Shown here: one piece after another, positions 1-9,630 of the stretch | Numbering within the stretch: the first letter of the stretch is position 1 | Layout: each line of letters starts with the position of its first letter | Origin: Erwinia sp. 198 | GTDB lineage: Bacteria > Pseudomonadota > Gammaproteobacteria > Enterobacterales > Enterobacteriaceae | Assembly: GCF_003937915.1 (NCBI RefSeq) | Contig: NZ_RHUM01000010.1 | Location: 110,713-174,712, forward strand | Direction: 5' to 3' | DNA length: 64,000 nucleotides | Notes under the pieces: model-generated | What the model was told of the DNA's origin: nothing | Databases searched by the model: none | What the model saw: the letters and a program-made list of their open reading frames with translations, nothing else | Translations under genes and position numbers: made by a program

Positions 1-63
1 ACTTCCTCTGAAATTATTGCCTTCCGCGCGAAAAGTCAGTAGCCCTTCCTTTGGTTCCGACAT
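1..63 (-). CDS. N-terminus of a second pesticin/lysozyme-like toxin, cut by the window edge
   Basis: Only the first 21 codons are visible, reading MSEPKEGLLTFRAEGNNFRG and onward off the left edge. They are nearly identical to the start of the complete copy at 747-1351, including the presumed catalytic Glu in FRAEGN. ATG at 63 is preceded by a good ribosome binding site (AGGAGAGGCT). It lies downstream of the inhibitor gene 334-750 on the same strand, so the order is toxin, inhibitor, toxin. Its 3' end and integrity cannot be judged. Confidence 0.7.
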   Translation of the reverse strand, partial: MSEPKEGLLTFRAEGNNFRGS

Positions 64-125
64 AGCCTCTCCTTGTGTTTATTCGCCATTCAAATCTGAA
101 CAAAAATCATATGCCCGCTTCGTAT
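1..125. repeat. Direct repeat, left copy (partner 1289-1413)
   Basis: Positions 1-125 align without gaps to 1289-1413 (offset 1288). The match covers the start of the toxin coding sequence, its ribosome binding site and about 60 bases of leader, then fades. It marks a tandem duplication of a toxin-inhibitor unit. Confidence 0.8.
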
Positions 126-333
126 GCATCCACAATAGAATTTTAATTATTGATAATAAGCAATGCAAAATAACCAGCTATAAAAGAGATTATCAAATGA
201 AGATAATTATCTAAAGGCACTTAAAGAATGCTGAAAATCTTTTTTTAATCCTAAAATTTATTAATAAAATTAAAACAATCAATTAATAATAAGACTTACA
301 AGGAAGTTAATATATTCCTCCGAAGACATTAAA
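64..333. other. AT-rich spacer between inhibitor gene and next toxin copy
   Basis: About 270 bases, much richer in A and T than the backbone, lie between the stop of the inhibitor gene (334) and the start of the downstream toxin copy (63). The part next to the toxin start resembles the leader of the other copy. I see no convincing gene; it may hold a promoter for the left copy. Confidence 0.4.
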
Positions 334-750
334 TTAATCTAATTTAAAATTCTCATAATAATTTGTTTTATTAACATAATGATGCGCCATGCAGTTTTCA
401 TAGGTAAGCAGGTAATCATCTGAGTATTGTTTTTTCAAAGAGGCTTCTGCCGAGCACTCTCTGATTATATAATTTTCCCATAGTCTCTCGCTTTCTTCAA
501 TATTATTGATAAAATCGGTAAAATTATCTATACGCTTCCTTTCAGCGATGACCTTTCTGTAAAATTCTTTATAGGTTTTTTTATATTCTTCCTTCTGCAC
601 CTGGAAATTATTTACACACACACTTTTAATTTCTGATTTTTTATTAACATTGCAAAGCGGTTTTAAATTATATTCAGCAGCTACAGTACCGGGAAACCCC
701 ACGTTTGTCAGGCTGATAAATAGTAATGTAGGCAATAATAATTTTATCAT
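334..750 (-). CDS. LprI-like periplasmic lysozyme inhibitor, probable immunity protein
   Basis: A 138-residue protein with an N-terminal signal peptide (hydrophobic stretch about residues 3-22, AxA-type end VAA). The mature part has four Cys, and the C-terminal half has the pattern ERLWENYIIRECSAEA followed by YENCM, which resembles the LprI/DUF1311 family of lysozyme inhibitors. Its ATG overlaps the TGA of the upstream lysozyme-like toxin gene (ATGA), so the two are translationally coupled. Export to the periplasm and coupling to a muramidase suggest it protects the producer's wall. The immunity role is inferred. The gene is AT-rich compared with the liv genes next door, a sign of horizontal transfer. 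Confidence 0.65.
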   Translation of the reverse strand: MIKLLLPTLLFISLTNVGFPGTVAAEYNLKPLCNVNKKSEIKSVCVNNFQVQKEEYKKTYKEFYRKVIAERKRIDNFTDFINNIEESERLWENYIIRECSAEASLKKQYSDDYLLTYENCMAHHYVNKTNYYENFKLD

Positions 751-1351
751 GCGCCCTCGACCAGCAGATAACCTATCCTGTTTCTTCCTGCTTCATCCCC
801 AGACAGTAGTCTGTTGCCTTTTATGAGCCTGATAACATTGCTTCTGTCATTTTTTTCAAAATATTTAACCCGATTTGGATTTAGCCTGCCCTGATAGAAC
901 ATGTCCACGAAAACGTCTCTTAGCGCCTGATCCAGATCTCTCCAGGCTACCGCATCTTTTCCTTTTCTTCTGAAATAAAAATTCTCCGCTTTGTAATAAT
1001 AATCACTATAAGTCATTGTGAATAAACTTAGCTGCTGTTCTTCTGATATTTCTTCTATATTTTTTTATTGGCAGTCACAAAATTTTCTGCCCGGCAATAT
1101 TTTAGCCCTGCCCCGTCCGCTATCTTTTTTGCGCTTTCGGACGCAATTCCGGCCTTTATCAGACAACTATAGGATTCCGCTTTGGTTCTGCTGCCCATAT
1201 CGAATCCGCGTCCAATCGTCACGCCCGACGCATCCCCCTGACAAGCTGAGGCATTGCCAGGCCAGTGAATAATCCGGGAATAATAACGATTCCCTCTGAA
1301 ATTATTGCCTTCCGCGCGAAAAGTCAGTAGCCCTTGCTTTGGTTGCGACAC
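747..1351 (-). pseudogene. Pesticin/T4-lysozyme-like muramidase toxin, frameshifted in an A7 run
   Basis: Two open segments make one protein. Segment one (1351-1055, GTG start with AGGAGAGGCT ribosome site) holds FRAEGN, GVTIGRGFDMGSRT and a KAESYSCLIKAG region, the pattern of the pesticin C-terminal/phage lysozyme fold in which Glu, Thr and Asp act in cleaving peptidoglycan. It ends at TAG in the A-run 1060-1066. Segment two (to 747) continues with YYYKAENFYFRRKG, DQALRDVFVDMFYQG and NRLLSGDEAGRNR. One extra A would join them into about 201 residues, a normal size for this domain. No signal peptide or secretion domain is seen; delivery by type VI secretion or a phage-like device is only a guess. 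It could be a true pseudogene, an assembly error, or expressed by slippage on the A-run. Confidence 0.7.
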
Positions 1352-1413
1352 AGCCTCTCCTTGTGCTTATTTTCCATTCACTGCTGAACAAAAAGCATAC
1401 ACCCACTACATAG
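1289..1413. repeat. Direct repeat, right copy (partner 1-125)
   Basis: Covers the 5' end and leader of the frameshifted toxin gene. The paired copy starts at the window edge. Differences between copies are scattered substitutions, so the duplication is not very recent. Confidence 0.8.
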
Positions 1414-1560
1414 CTATCTGCAATAATTTAAGGCGGCATTTTCTGAGGTTATGCAGCATTGGCTTGAAAAATAAATACAGAGCACTTCAGGAAGAGAATA
1501 AGCGGGAGAGCGTTTTAATAACGTGGAAATAAGCAGGCTATTAATTGAAAAATACCGGGA

Positions 1561-1588
1561 ATAATAAAGGGGCCGGTAAACCAGCCCC
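1561..1588 (-). terminator. Terminator of the liv operon
   Basis: Reading on the minus strand just after the livF stop (1595), a GC-rich stem (GGGGCTGGT pairing with ACCGGCCCC, loop of 2) is followed by CTTTATTATT. The T tract is interrupted, so strength is uncertain. The remaining 1352-1560 is AT-rich and probably carries the toxin promoter. Confidence 0.6.
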
Positions 1589-1594
1589 GTAATC

Positions 1595-2302
1595 TCAGCC
1601 GCCCAGATAGGCGCTGCGTACCGCTTCGTTAGCCAATAGCGCCTCGCCGCTGTCGCTCAGCACCACGTGGCCGTTCTCCAGCACGTAACCGCGATCGGCC
1701 AGCTTCAGCGCCTGATTGGCGTTTTGTTCCACCAGGAAGATGGTCATTCCCTCCTGACGTAGCTGCTCGATGGTGTCGAAGATCTGCTGAATAATGATCG
1801 GCGCCAGCCCCAGCGACGGCTCGTCCAGCAGCAGCAGGCGCGGCTGGCTCATCAGCGCGCGTCCAATCGCCAGCATCTGCTGTTCGCCGCCGGACATGGT
1901 GCCCGCACGCTGTACGCGGCGTTCATAAAGTCGCGGAAAAAGCTCGTAGACGCGCCTGATACGTGACTGATACTGCTGACGATCGGCAAAAAAACCGCCC
2001 ATCGCCAGGTTCTCATCTACCGTCATGCGGGAAAAGACCCGGCGACCTTCCGGCACGATGGCTATCGCCTCGCGCATAATGCGCGCCGTTTGCCAGTCGG
2101 TAATATCCTTGCCGTCAAAAACCACCCGCCCCTGAGTCGCACGCGGATCTCCGCAGAGCGTGCCCAGAATGGTGGTTTTCCCCGCGCCGTTAGCCCCAAT
2201 CAACGTAACGATTTCGCCCTGATTGATATGCAAACTGACGCTGTGCAAGGCCTGGATTTTCCCATAGTGCGCGCTGACGTTTTCCAGAGAAAGCATAGCC
2301 AT
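1595..2302 (-). CDS. livF: Branched-chain amino acid ABC transporter ATPase LivF
   Basis: One of two ATPase subunits powering high-affinity uptake of leucine, isoleucine and valine at the inner membrane. The 235 residues show Walker A GANGAGKTT (about 36-44), signature MSGGEQQ and Walker B LLLLDEPS. It is the last gene of livK-H-M-G-F and starts one base after the livG stop, so coupled translation is likely. Length matches E. coli LivF. In E. coli this gene borders the ugp operon; here toxin genes follow instead. Confidence 0.97.
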   Translation of the reverse strand: MAMLSLENVSAHYGKIQALHSVSLHINQGEIVTLIGANGAGKTTILGTLCGDPRATQGRVVFDGKDITDWQTARIMREAIAIVPEGRRVFSRMTVDENLAMGGFFADRQQYQSRIRRVYELFPRLYERRVQRAGTMSGGEQQMLAIGRALMSQPRLLLLDEPSLGLAPIIIQQIFDTIEQLRQEGMTIFLVEQNANQALKLADRGYVLENGHVVLSDSGEALLANEAVRSAYLGG

Positions 2303-2303
2303 T

Positions 2304-3068
2304 TTATGCTTCTCCCAGATAAGCGCGGATCACGTCCGGGTTGTTGCGGATTTCTTCCGGCGTGCCGTTTGCCAGCGGCGTGCCCTGATTGACCACATAG
2401 ATGCGATCGGAAATGCCCATGACCAGTTTCATATCGTGTTCAATCAACAGTACCGATACCTTGTGTTCGTTGCGCAGCTCGGCGATCAGCTCGTCCAGCT
2501 CCAGCGTCTCTTTGGGGTTCAGGCCCGCCGCCGGTTCATCCAGCATCAGGATTTGCGGGCGCGTAACCATACAGCGGGCGATTTCCAGACGACGCTGCTG
2601 CCCGTAGGCCAGATTGCCCGCCTGACGGTTAGCGAGCGCGAGTAATCCTACGCGATCCAGCCAGCTGGCCGCCCGATCCAGCGCTTCGCTTTCCGCTTTA
2701 CGGAAGCCCGGCGTTTTCAGCAGGCCGGCAAACACGCCGCTTTTCAGATGTTGGTGCTGCGCTACCAGCAGGTTTTCAATCACCGTCATTTCACGGAACA
2801 GGCGAACGTGCTGGAAAGTGCGCACGATACCCATCCGCGCAATCTCCTGCCCCGCCAGACCCGCCAGCTGCCGCTCGCCCAGCCTGACACTGCCGCCCGT
2901 CGGCCGGTAAAAACCGGTCAGGCAGTTAAATACCGTAGTCTTGCCCGCGCCGTTGGGGCCAATCAGCGAAACGATTTCCTGCTCTCGCAGCTCCAGCTCG
3001 ACGTTGTTGACCGCGAGCAGGCCGCCAAAGCGCATCATCAGGCCGTTTACGGCCAATAAAGGCTTCAT
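2304..3068 (-). CDS. livG: Branched-chain amino acid ABC transporter ATPase LivG
   Basis: Second ATPase of the Liv transporter, 254 residues. It has Walker [10 protein letters not shown], Walker [14 protein letters not shown] and the extended helical insertion after [12 protein letters not shown] that marks the LivG/BraF subfamily of branched-chain transporters. Its ATG overlaps the end of livM by four bases. It should pair with LivF under the LivH-LivM membrane channel. Confidence 0.97.
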   Translation of the reverse strand: MKPLLAVNGLMMRFGGLLAVNNVELELREQEIVSLIGPNGAGKTTVFNCLTGFYRPTGGSVRLGERQLAGLAGQEIARMGIVRTFQHVRLFREMTVIENLLVAQHQHLKSGVFAGLLKTPGFRKAESEALDRAASWLDRVGLLALANRQAGNLAYGQQRRLEIARCMVTRPQILMLDEPAAGLNPKETLELDELIAELRNEHKVSVLLIEHDMKLVMGISDRIYVVNQGTPLANGTPEEIRNNPDVIRAYLGEA

Positions 3069-4333
3069 GGCTGCTCTCCTTTTTCCACGCTTTTTAACTT
3101 CAGGTGCGGACGCTGCATCGGCAGCAGGCCCTGCGGTCGCCAGATCATCATCAGCACCATCAGGCCGCCCAGCACCAGCATGCTGTATTCATTCAGATCG
3201 CGCATCAGCTCACGTGAAACTACCAGCAGCACGGCAGCGAGGATCACGGCGAACTGCGACCCCATGCCGCCTAACACCACGATAGCCAGCACAAAGGCCG
3301 ATTCGGCGAAGGTAAAGGATTCCGGGCTGACAAAACCCTGCCGCGCGGCGAACAGGCTCCCCGCGAAGCCAGCAAAAGCGGCGCTGATAGTAAAAGCGGT
3401 GAGCTTGATGCGCGTCGGGCTAAGGCCCAGCGAACGACAGGCGATTTCATCCTCGCGCAGCGCTTCCCAGGCGCGGCCCAGCGGCATTCTTAACAGCCGG
3501 TTGATTACAAACAGCGTCAGCACAACCAGCAGCAGCGCTACCATATAGAGAAAGATAATGCGGTCGCTGGGATCGTATTTCAGGTTAAAGAAATGGTGGA
3601 AGGTGTCCCAGCCGCCGTCGCGCACGCTACGGTTAAACTCCAGACCGAAAAACGACGGTTTCGGGATCTGGCTGATGCCGTTTGGCCCGCCGGTGATCCC
3701 GGTGTTGTTCAGCAGCAGGATACGAACGATTTCGCCAAAGCCCAGCGTAACAATCGCCAGGTAATCACCGCGCAGGCGCAGCACCGGAAAGCCCAGCAGC
3801 AGGCCGAACAGCGCGGCCACAATACCCGCCAGCGGCAAACATTCCCAGAAGCCCAAACCGAAGTAGTGATTAAGCAGCGCAAAGGTGTAGGCGCCGATGG
3901 CGTAAAAGCCGCCGTAGCCCAGCACCAGCAGGCCGGAAAGCCCGACCACCACGTTCAGGCCCAGGCCCAGCATCACATAAATCAGGGTCAGCGTGGCGAT
4001 ATCGACCGTGCCGCGAGACACCATAAAAGGCCAGGCCGCAGCGGCGACGATCAGCAACAGCAAAAAGAGTTTTTGCTTTGGCGTGGAGCCGTCAATGCCC
4101 GGCAGTACCAGCGAAGGCGCGGAAATTTTCTTTAGCCCGCGCTGAAAAACCGGCCGCAGCAGCTGAAAGAAAAAGACCACGGCGCAGCCGAGGGCGATCC
4201 AGTTCCAGCGCACGCTGCCGGCGTTGTTAACCACCAGATGCGTGCCGTCCAGGTTAAGGCGCATCCCCATAAAGAATGCGGCCAGCACCACCAGCATCAG
4301 TGCGGAAACAGAGGCGTTAAGCAGGTTTTTCAT
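3065..4333 (-). CDS. livM: Branched-chain amino acid permease LivM
   Basis: Inner-membrane channel subunit of 422 residues with about ten hydrophobic segments, two of them in an N-terminal extension before the conserved core. The loop [21 protein letters not shown] is the EAA-type contact helix for the ATPases. Overlaps livH upstream and livG downstream by four bases each. Length agrees with E. coli LivM. Confidence 0.96.
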   Translation of the reverse strand: MKNLLNASVSALMLVVLAAFFMGMRLNLDGTHLVVNNAGSVRWNWIALGCAVVFFFQLLRPVFQRGLKKISAPSLVLPGIDGSTPKQKLFLLLLIVAAAAWPFMVSRGTVDIATLTLIYVMLGLGLNVVVGLSGLLVLGYGGFYAIGAYTFALLNHYFGLGFWECLPLAGIVAALFGLLLGFPVLRLRGDYLAIVTLGFGEIVRILLLNNTGITGGPNGISQIPKPSFFGLEFNRSVRDGGWDTFHHFFNLKYDPSDRIIFLYMVALLLVVLTLFVINRLLRMPLGRAWEALREDEIACRSLGLSPTRIKLTAFTISAAFAGFAGSLFAARQGFVSPESFTFAESAFVLAIVVLGGMGSQFAVILAAVLLVVSRELMRDLNEYSMLVLGGLMVLMMIWRPQGLLPMQRPHLKLKSVEKGEQP

Positions 4334-5256
4334 ACCTTTTCTACCTCCGGACGGCCCAGAATGCCGGTTGGCATTACCAGCAGCACAACGATCAGCAGCG
4401 CAAAAGAGACCACGTCTTTATATTCAGTGCTGAGGTAGGCGGAGGTCAGCGCTTCGGCAATGCCCAGGATCAGGCCGCCCAGCATCGCGCCGGGAATGCT
4501 GCCTATGCCGCCCAGCACGGCCGCGGTGAACGCTTTCATCCCGGCCATAAAGCCGATATAAGGATTGATGACGCCGTAGAACTGGCCCAGCAGAACGCCC
4601 GCTACCGCCGCCATTGCCGCGCCGATCACGAAGGTCAGTGAGATCACGCGATCCGTGTTAATGCCCAACAGGCTGGCCATTTTCAGATCTTCGGCGCAGG
4701 CGCGGCAAGCGCGGCCCATGCGCGAGTAGCGGATAAATAGCGTCAGGGCCAGCATCGCGACAAAGGTCACCACCCAAATCACTACCTGCATAGTGGAGAT
4801 GGTGGCGGCAAAACCGTTGCTGACGCCCAGCGTCCACTGCCCGCTGACCAGGCCCGGCAGGGCCAAATCGCGCGAGCCCTGAGTCAGGCTGACGTAGTTT
4901 TGCAGAAAAATAGACATACCGATGGCGGAAATCAACGCGATCAGCCGCTTGGAGGAACGCACGGGCTTATAAGCCACGCGTTCGATGCTCCAGCCATAGG
5001 CGCTGGCAATAACGATAGCCACGAGAAAACCGGCGCCGATCAACAGCCAGCTGGCATCAATGCCCATCATCATCAGCGCGGCGATGACGATAAAAGAGAC
5101 ATAGCTGCCGATCATATATACCTCGCCGTGAGCGAAGTTGATCATGCCGATGATGCCGTACACCATGGTGTAACCGATGGCGATCAGCGCATAGGTGCTG
5201 CCCAACGTGACGCCGTTGAACATCTGCTGCAGAAAATAGAGAAACTGCTCGGACAT
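4330..5256 (-). CDS. livH: Branched-chain amino acid permease LivH
   Basis: 308-residue inner-membrane subunit forming the channel with LivM. It has the typical LivH segments [20 protein letters not shown] near the N-terminus and [19 protein letters not shown] (ATPase contact loop). It begins the compact livHMGF block, separated from livK by a 189-base gap with two hairpins, which may lower channel expression relative to the binding protein. Confidence 0.97.
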   Translation of the reverse strand: MSEQFLYFLQQMFNGVTLGSTYALIAIGYTMVYGIIGMINFAHGEVYMIGSYVSFIVIAALMMMGIDASWLLIGAGFLVAIVIASAYGWSIERVAYKPVRSSKRLIALISAIGMSIFLQNYVSLTQGSRDLALPGLVSGQWTLGVSNGFAATISTMQVVIWVVTFVAMLALTLFIRYSRMGRACRACAEDLKMASLLGINTDRVISLTFVIGAAMAAVAGVLLGQFYGVINPYIGFMAGMKAFTAAVLGGIGSIPGAMLGGLILGIAEALTSAYLSTEYKDVVSFALLIVVLLVMPTGILGRPEVEKV

Positions 5257-5330
5257 AAAGAATACCTTACTGCTATCCGCCCAGGCGGAAAGAGAGATGC
5301 TTTAACAACACGGGCGGAAAGCAGTCCGTT

Positions 5331-5439
5331 ATCGGGGCCGATGCGGCGCCCCGATATTTCCACCCCTTTAAACCCTGATAAGCAATGATGCGGGCAGCCC
5401 GTGAAGCATCGCGCTACGGACGTCAGTCTGTGACGTCCG
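5331..5439 (-). promoter_or_regulatory. Two hairpins between livK and livH
   Basis: The first, 5331-5355, pairs ATCGGGGC with GCCCCGAT. The second, 5417-5439, pairs CGGACGTCA with TGACGTCCG around a 5-base loop just after the livK stop. Neither has a T tract in the direction of transcription, so they fit partial attenuation or mRNA stabilisation better than full termination. Binding proteins are usually made in excess over channel subunits, and such hairpins would allow this. Function inferred. Confidence 0.5.
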
Positions 5440-5445
5440 CTATTA

Positions 5446-6558
5446 TTATTTTACCGCGGTAGAAGAGCCGTCGGCATGCCAGGTAAAGATGCCGAACTCA
5501 AAGCCTTTCAGATCGCCTTTGGCGTCCCAGCTTAAGTCGCCCATTACCGTTGGCACCGGCGCGCCCTCTTTCAGGTTTTTAGCAATCTCTTCCGGCTCGG
5601 CGCTTTTGCTGCGCTCCATACCGGTGGTTAAGGCCTGCAGCGCGGCGTAGGTCGTCCAGACAAACGGGCCGGTTGGATCGAGCTTTTTCGCTTTCAGCGC
5701 ATCGACAACGGGTTGGTTAGACGGCACCTGGTCGTAACGTTTCGGCAGCGTAACCAGCATGCCTTCGGAAGCCGCGCCGGCGATATTAGAGAGCGAAGCG
5801 TTGCCTACGCCTTCTGGCCCCATAAAGCGGGTTTGCAGCCCGGCCGCGCGTGACTGCCGCAGGATCTGCCCCATTTCCGGGTAGTAGCCGCCAAAATAGA
5901 CAAAATCGACGTTCTCTTTTTTCAGGCGCGCCACCAGCGTGGAGAAGTCTTTATCGCCTGCGGTCACGCCTTCAAACATCACCACGTTGCCGCCCGATTT
6001 TTTCAGGCTCGCCTGCACGGAGCGCGCCAGCCCTTCGCCGTACTGCTGCTTATCGTGGATCACGGCAATGCGCTGCGGTTTGATCCGATCAAGAATATAT
6101 CTCGCTGCGGTCGGGCCCTGATCGGAATCCAGGCCCGTGGTGCGCATAATCATTTTATAGCCACGGGTGGTCAGGTCGGCGTTGGTGGCCGCCGGGGTAA
6201 TCATCAGTACGCCTTCGTCTTCATAGATATCGGAGGCGGGCTGGGTAGAAGAAGAGCAAAGGTGGCCGATAACATAGCGGATACCGTCGTTGATAACCTT
6301 ATTGGCGACCGCAACCGCCTGTTTTGGATCGCAGGCATCGTCATACTGCACGCCGACCAGTTTATTGCCGTTGACGCCGCCTTTGGCGTTGATATCGGCA
6401 ATAGCCTGTTTCGCGCCGGTGAACTCCATATCACCATATTGCGCAACCGGGCCAGACATAGCGCCAACGATGGCCACTTTAATGTCTTCTGCGGCGGCGG
6501 CATGACTGAGCGCCAATGCCATGCAGCCTGCTAAAAACGCGCTACCTTTCATTTTCAT
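5446..6558 (-). CDS. livK: Leucine/branched-chain amino acid periplasmic binding protein
   Basis: Periplasmic receptor that hands branched-chain amino acids to LivHMGF. I chose ATG 6558 ([18 protein letters not shown]): it starts a classic signal peptide cleaved after AAA before EDIKVAIVG, giving 370 residues, the family length; an upstream in-frame extension has no such logic. Motifs [16 protein letters not shown] and [19 protein letters not shown] are typical. Segments [18 protein letters not shown] and the end WHADGSSTA favour LivK over LivJ. E. coli has livJ on the other side of panM as well; here no second binding protein is present between panM and rpoH. Confidence 0.95.
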   Translation of the reverse strand: MKMKGSAFLAGCMALALSHAAAAEDIKVAIVGAMSGPVAQYGDMEFTGAKQAIADINAKGGVNGNKLVGVQYDDACDPKQAVAVANKVINDGIRYVIGHLCSSSTQPASDIYEDEGVLMITPAATNADLTTRGYKMIMRTTGLDSDQGPTAARYILDRIKPQRIAVIHDKQQYGEGLARSVQASLKKSGGNVVMFEGVTAGDKDFSTLVARLKKENVDFVYFGGYYPEMGQILRQSRAAGLQTRFMGPEGVGNASLSNIAGAASEGMLVTLPKRYDQVPSNQPVVDALKAKKLDPTGPFVWTTYAALQALTTGMERSKSAEPEEIAKNLKEGAPVPTVMGDLSWDAKGDLKGFEFGIFTWHADGSSTAVK

Positions 6559-6941
6559 CCTGACTACCCCATCTTGTGTTTGCTGTTTTTTATACTGCTC
6601 CCATCGATAAACGCCATAAGAAGAACGGGTTAACGCGGGATACAGCCATTTTATTAATAAGACTATAAATTTCAGGTTATTAAACAGGAATTTTCTTCTG
6701 TAAATCAACTGACTTCATGTGATATTACCGCCAGCATCAGCATAAATGACTGGTACGAATGCGGGCTGTTTGGGCGTCCAGCCAGCGGGTTATTCTGCAT
6801 TCATCGCATTAACTCAGCGTTTATCTTTAACTTTAAACGCCACCCTGACAGATTGCTTTGTTTTTATACAAAAAAAGTTACGCGCCTCTTCACGCGCATT
6901 TTCGCTACAATCTGCCTCTCACGTCGGCACGGTAAATTTTT
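6559..6941. promoter_or_regulatory. Divergent control region of livK and panM
   Basis: A 383-base stretch without a supported gene separates the two divergent starts. It is AT-rich next to panM. It must hold the liv promoter, which in E. coli responds to Lrp and leucine, but I could not place a convincing site or -35/-10 pair. Confidence 0.4.
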
Positions 6942-7328
6942 ATGAAACTGACTATTCTCAGGCTGCAACGCTTAAGCGCTCAGGATCTTGTGGATCTGAG
7001 CAAAATCTGGCCGCAGGAAGATCCGGCAGATCTGGAAAACAGGCTGGACGATCGTCATCGGCTCTATGCGGCCAGGTTCAACGATCGGCTGCTGGCGGCC
7101 GTGAAAGTGACGCTGAATGAAGCGCAGGGCGAGCTGACGGATTTTATGGTGCGGGAAGCCACCAGGCGGCGCGGCGTCGGCAGCTATCTGCTGGAAGAAG
7201 CGCTGGCGCAAAACGCGGCCGTAACGCGCTGGCGGATGCCGAAAACGGATGACGAAGGGCTTTCGGCTTTTATGTGCAGGCAAGGATTTATCGCTGGCGC
7301 AGACGGCTGGGTTTGGCAGCGGGCTTAG
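6942..7328 (+). CDS. panM: PanD maturation factor PanM (PanZ)
   Basis: 128-residue protein of the GNAT acetyltransferase fold. In E. coli it binds acetyl-CoA and pro-PanD, triggering self-cleavage to active aspartate decarboxylase and limiting pantothenate and CoA synthesis. The start MKLTILRLQRLSAQDLVDL, the segment VREATRRRGVGSYL (the CoA-binding R/Q-x-x-G-x-G/A region) and the position next to livK all match. It is transcribed alone and convergent to rpoH. Confidence 0.93.
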   Translation: MKLTILRLQRLSAQDLVDLSKIWPQEDPADLENRLDDRHRLYAARFNDRLLAAVKVTLNEAQGELTDFMVREATRRRGVGSYLLEEALAQNAAVTRWRMPKTDDEGLSAFMCRQGFIAGADGWVWQRA

Positions 7329-7339
7329 GCAGTAAGAGC

Positions 7340-7450
7340 CGCTTAAGATAGAAGGCTTTGGGTTATAAATTCCGGGCTTTGGGCCTGAGGTCAGGCTTCG
7401 GAACCCAGGGTTTGAATCTGAAGTCCGGAACGTCGGACCTGGGGTTTCAG
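7340..7450. repeat. Degenerate tandem repeat between panM and rpoH
   Basis: Imperfect units of about 20-23 bases begin GGCTTTGGG or GGCTTCGGA and recur as ...CAGGGTTTGAA... and CTGGGGTTTCAG. No ORF or spacer structure. Similar arrays, with other unit sequences, fill four more convergent junctions in this window (18382, 27123, 51248, 55365). Confidence 0.5.
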
Positions 7451-7486
7451 TATGAGAAAGCTTATCAGCATGCGGAGCCTGAAAAC

Positions 7487-7516
7487 AAAAAGGCGGCCCG
7501 GAGGCCGCCTTTTTTT
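7487..7516. terminator. Bidirectional terminator between panM and rpoH
   Basis: AAAAAGGCGGCC, a 4-base loop CGGA, then GGCCGCCTTTTTT. The A and T tracts flank the GC stem on both sides, so it can stop transcripts from both the rpoH side and the panM side. Confidence 0.92.
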
Positions 7517-7527
7517 ACCGCTACGAA

Positions 7528-8382
7528 TTACGCTTCAATCGCGACGCGCAGTTTTTTCATCGCGTTCTTTTCAAGCTGGCGGACGCGCTCGGCGGAAACG
7601 CCGTATTTGTCGGCCAGCTCCTGCAGCGTGGTTTTGTTGTCATCGTCCAGCCAGCGGGCACGAATAATATCCTGGCTGCGCTCGTCCAGGCCCTGCATGG
7701 CGTCGCTCAGCTTGTCTGCGGCGTGATTATCCCAGTTGTCTTCTTCAATGCCGTCAGCAAAGTCAGAAGATTTGTCCTGCAGATAAAGCATTGGCGCCAT
7801 TGAGCGACCTTCGCCTTCATCTTCTGGCGTCGGATCAAAGGTCATATCCTGAGCCGCCATGCGCGACTCCATTTCGAGCACGTCTTTGCTGGTCACGCCC
7901 AGTTCGCGCGCCACCATTTCAACTTCGTCCTGATTAAACCAGCCCAGACGCTGCTTGGCTTTACGCAGGTTGAAGAATAGCTTGCGCTGCGCTTTGGTGG
8001 TGGCGACCTTAACAATACGCCAGTTACGCAAAACGTATTCGTGGATTTCAGCTTTAATCCAGTGCACGGCAAAGGAAACCAGACGCACGCCCACTTCCGG
8101 ATTAAAGCGACGCACGGCTTTCATGAGGCCGATGTTGCCTTCCTGGATCAGATCCGCCTGCGGCAGACCGTAGCCGGAATAGTTACGAGCGACATGAACA
8201 ACAAAGCGCAGGTGAGACAGGATCAGCTTCTTGGCTGCTTCCAGATCGCCCTGGTAATGCAGCCGTTCAGCCAGCGCTTTTTCCTCTTCTGCCGTCAGCA
8301 CAGGCCAGGCATTAGCCGCCCGGATATAGGAATCCAGGTTGCCTAAAGGAGCAATAGCTAAAGTTTGCATTTCTTTGGTCAT
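7528..8382 (-). CDS. rpoH: Heat-shock sigma factor RpoH (sigma-32)
   Basis: Directs RNA polymerase to heat-shock promoters. 284 residues, exactly the E. coli length and highly similar along the whole protein: region 2 ([20 protein letters not shown], the core-binding and -10 part), the RpoH box [20 protein letters not shown], and region 4 helix-turn-helix [20 protein letters not shown]. In E. coli its translation is controlled by an mRNA thermometer in the first codons and its protein by DnaK and FtsH; conservation of the N-terminal codons suggests the same here. Transcribed alone, with a long leader shared with no other gene. Confidence 0.98.
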   Translation of the reverse strand: MTKEMQTLAIAPLGNLDSYIRAANAWPVLTAEEEKALAERLHYQGDLEAAKKLILSHLRFVVHVARNYSGYGLPQADLIQEGNIGLMKAVRRFNPEVGVRLVSFAVHWIKAEIHEYVLRNWRIVKVATTKAQRKLFFNLRKAKQRLGWFNQDEVEMVARELGVTSKDVLEMESRMAAQDMTFDPTPEDEGEGRSMAPMLYLQDKSSDFADGIEEDNWDNHAADKLSDAMQGLDERSQDIIRARWLDDDNKTTLQELADKYGVSAERVRQLEKNAMKKLRVAIEA

Positions 8383-8643
8383 TCAAACCCTCTCTGTATT
8401 AAACAATATTGCCGCACTTTCCCTGAGCGGTTCACAAGACTACGTGAACGATAGCGAGAAAGGAGAGCAATCTGTGCTACTTCGACTACAAAGTTATCCA
8501 CAAGTTCACTATCAGCGGTGCGTAATATACACACATTTCTCGGGAAGGGGAGCAGGCCGGAAAGATTTTTACGAGGAGGACTTCCTCTGCGGCACGATGC
8601 TCATGCAACAGAGGAATAGTATACCAAAAAAAATGAGAAGAGG
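8383..8643 (-). promoter_or_regulatory. rpoH promoter region with a DnaA box
   Basis: 260 bases between ftsX and rpoH. A perfect DnaA box TTATCCACA lies at 8494-8502. In E. coli, rpoH has several promoters in this region and DnaA represses some of them, so the site is probably functional. Individual -35/-10 elements were not assigned. Confidence 0.6.
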
Positions 8644-9630
8644 TTACTGCGGCGTAAATCGACGTAAATGTTGCACCGTCGCCAGCCAGGCGGCAACCCA
8701 GCCGATCATGGCCGCAATCAGCAGCAGCAGCAGGCTTTCATCCCAGGCCAGACCGTGCAGGCTAAAGGTGGTGCCGAACACGGCAGCGACCTGAGTGACC
8801 ACCGATTCCAGGCGGAAAACCAGTATTTCGGACAGCGCCAGCGACAGTAGCGCGCCGCAGAAGCCCAGCAGCGCGCCGCCATATAGAAACGGTCGCAGAA
8901 TAAAGCCGTCGGTCGCGCCGATCAGCTTCTGCACGTTAATGGTGTCGCGACGAGCAAAAATACTGAGCCGCACGCTGTTGCCAATCACCAGGAAAACCGC
9001 AACGATCATCAGGATGCCGATCATGGTCGCTACCTGGCCGACCAGGCCCGCCAGCGCCGCCAGCCGGGCAAACCAGCTGTCGTCCATTTTTACTTCATCC
9101 ACGCCCTGCACTTTCGCCACGCGGGAGCTGAGGTTGTTCATGGTGTCCGAGTTTTGAAAATTGATTTGCGGCGTGATGATGGCCACAGCCGGCAGCGGAT
9201 TCTGCTCCAGCATATCCATCGCACCGCCAAAGCCGGACCAGTTGCGGAACTCGCCCATCGCTTCTTCGCGCGACAGGTAGTTAACCTTATCCACGCCTTC
9301 TTCTTTTTTCAGCTGGGCCACAACGTTCTCCGCCGCGTCGTCATCCAGCGTTTTGCTCAGATACACCGTCAGCTGCGGCGCGGGATACCACTGCTGCGCC
9401 GCGCTGCTGACGTTTTTCCACACCATAAAGCACACGCTTGGCAAGGTCAGGGAGATGGCGATCACCATTACCGTCAATAGCGTTGCCAGCGGCTGACGCC
9501 ACATGTCGGACAGGGTACCGCGCAGCGCGTAGCGCCACTGCTCCTGCCACCCGCCCTTCAGCGCTTTGCTTTTGGAAGGCTGCTTCGCCGTTTTTGGCGC
9601 AGCCGGACGCGGGTTACGCTTATTCGCCAT
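8644..9630 (-). CDS. ftsX: Cell division protein FtsX
   Basis: Membrane partner of FtsE; the complex at the division ring activates periplasmic amidases through EnvC. 328 residues: a basic cytoplasmic N-terminus ([17 protein letters not shown] region), a first membrane segment near 45-68, a large periplasmic domain, then three C-terminal membrane segments. A little shorter than E. coli FtsX (about 352) in the N-terminal tail. Its start overlaps the end of ftsE by 11 bases, third gene of ftsY-ftsE-ftsX. Confidence 0.97.
   Translation of the reverse strand: MANKRNPRPAAPKTAKQPSKSKALKGGWQEQWRYALRGTLSDMWRQPLATLLTVMVIAISLTLPSVCFMVWKNVSSAAQQWYPAPQLTVYLSKTLDDDAAENVVAQLKKEEGVDKVNYLSREEAMGEFRNWSGFGGAMDMLEQNPLPAVAIITPQINFQNSDTMNNLSSRVAKVQGVDEVKMDDSWFARLAALAGLVGQVATMIGILMIVAVFLVIGNSVRLSIFARRDTINVQKLIGATDGFILRPFLYGGALLGFCGALLSLALSEILVFRLESVVTQVAAVFGTTFSLHGLAWDESLLLLLIAAMIGWVAAWLATVQHLRRFTPQ

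Noticed and set aside
17-214. Paired ORFs MPSARKVSSP at 17 and 1305 on the plus strand
   Set aside because: They look like a repeated gene family, but they are antisense to the duplicated toxin 5' ends and owe their similarity to that duplication.
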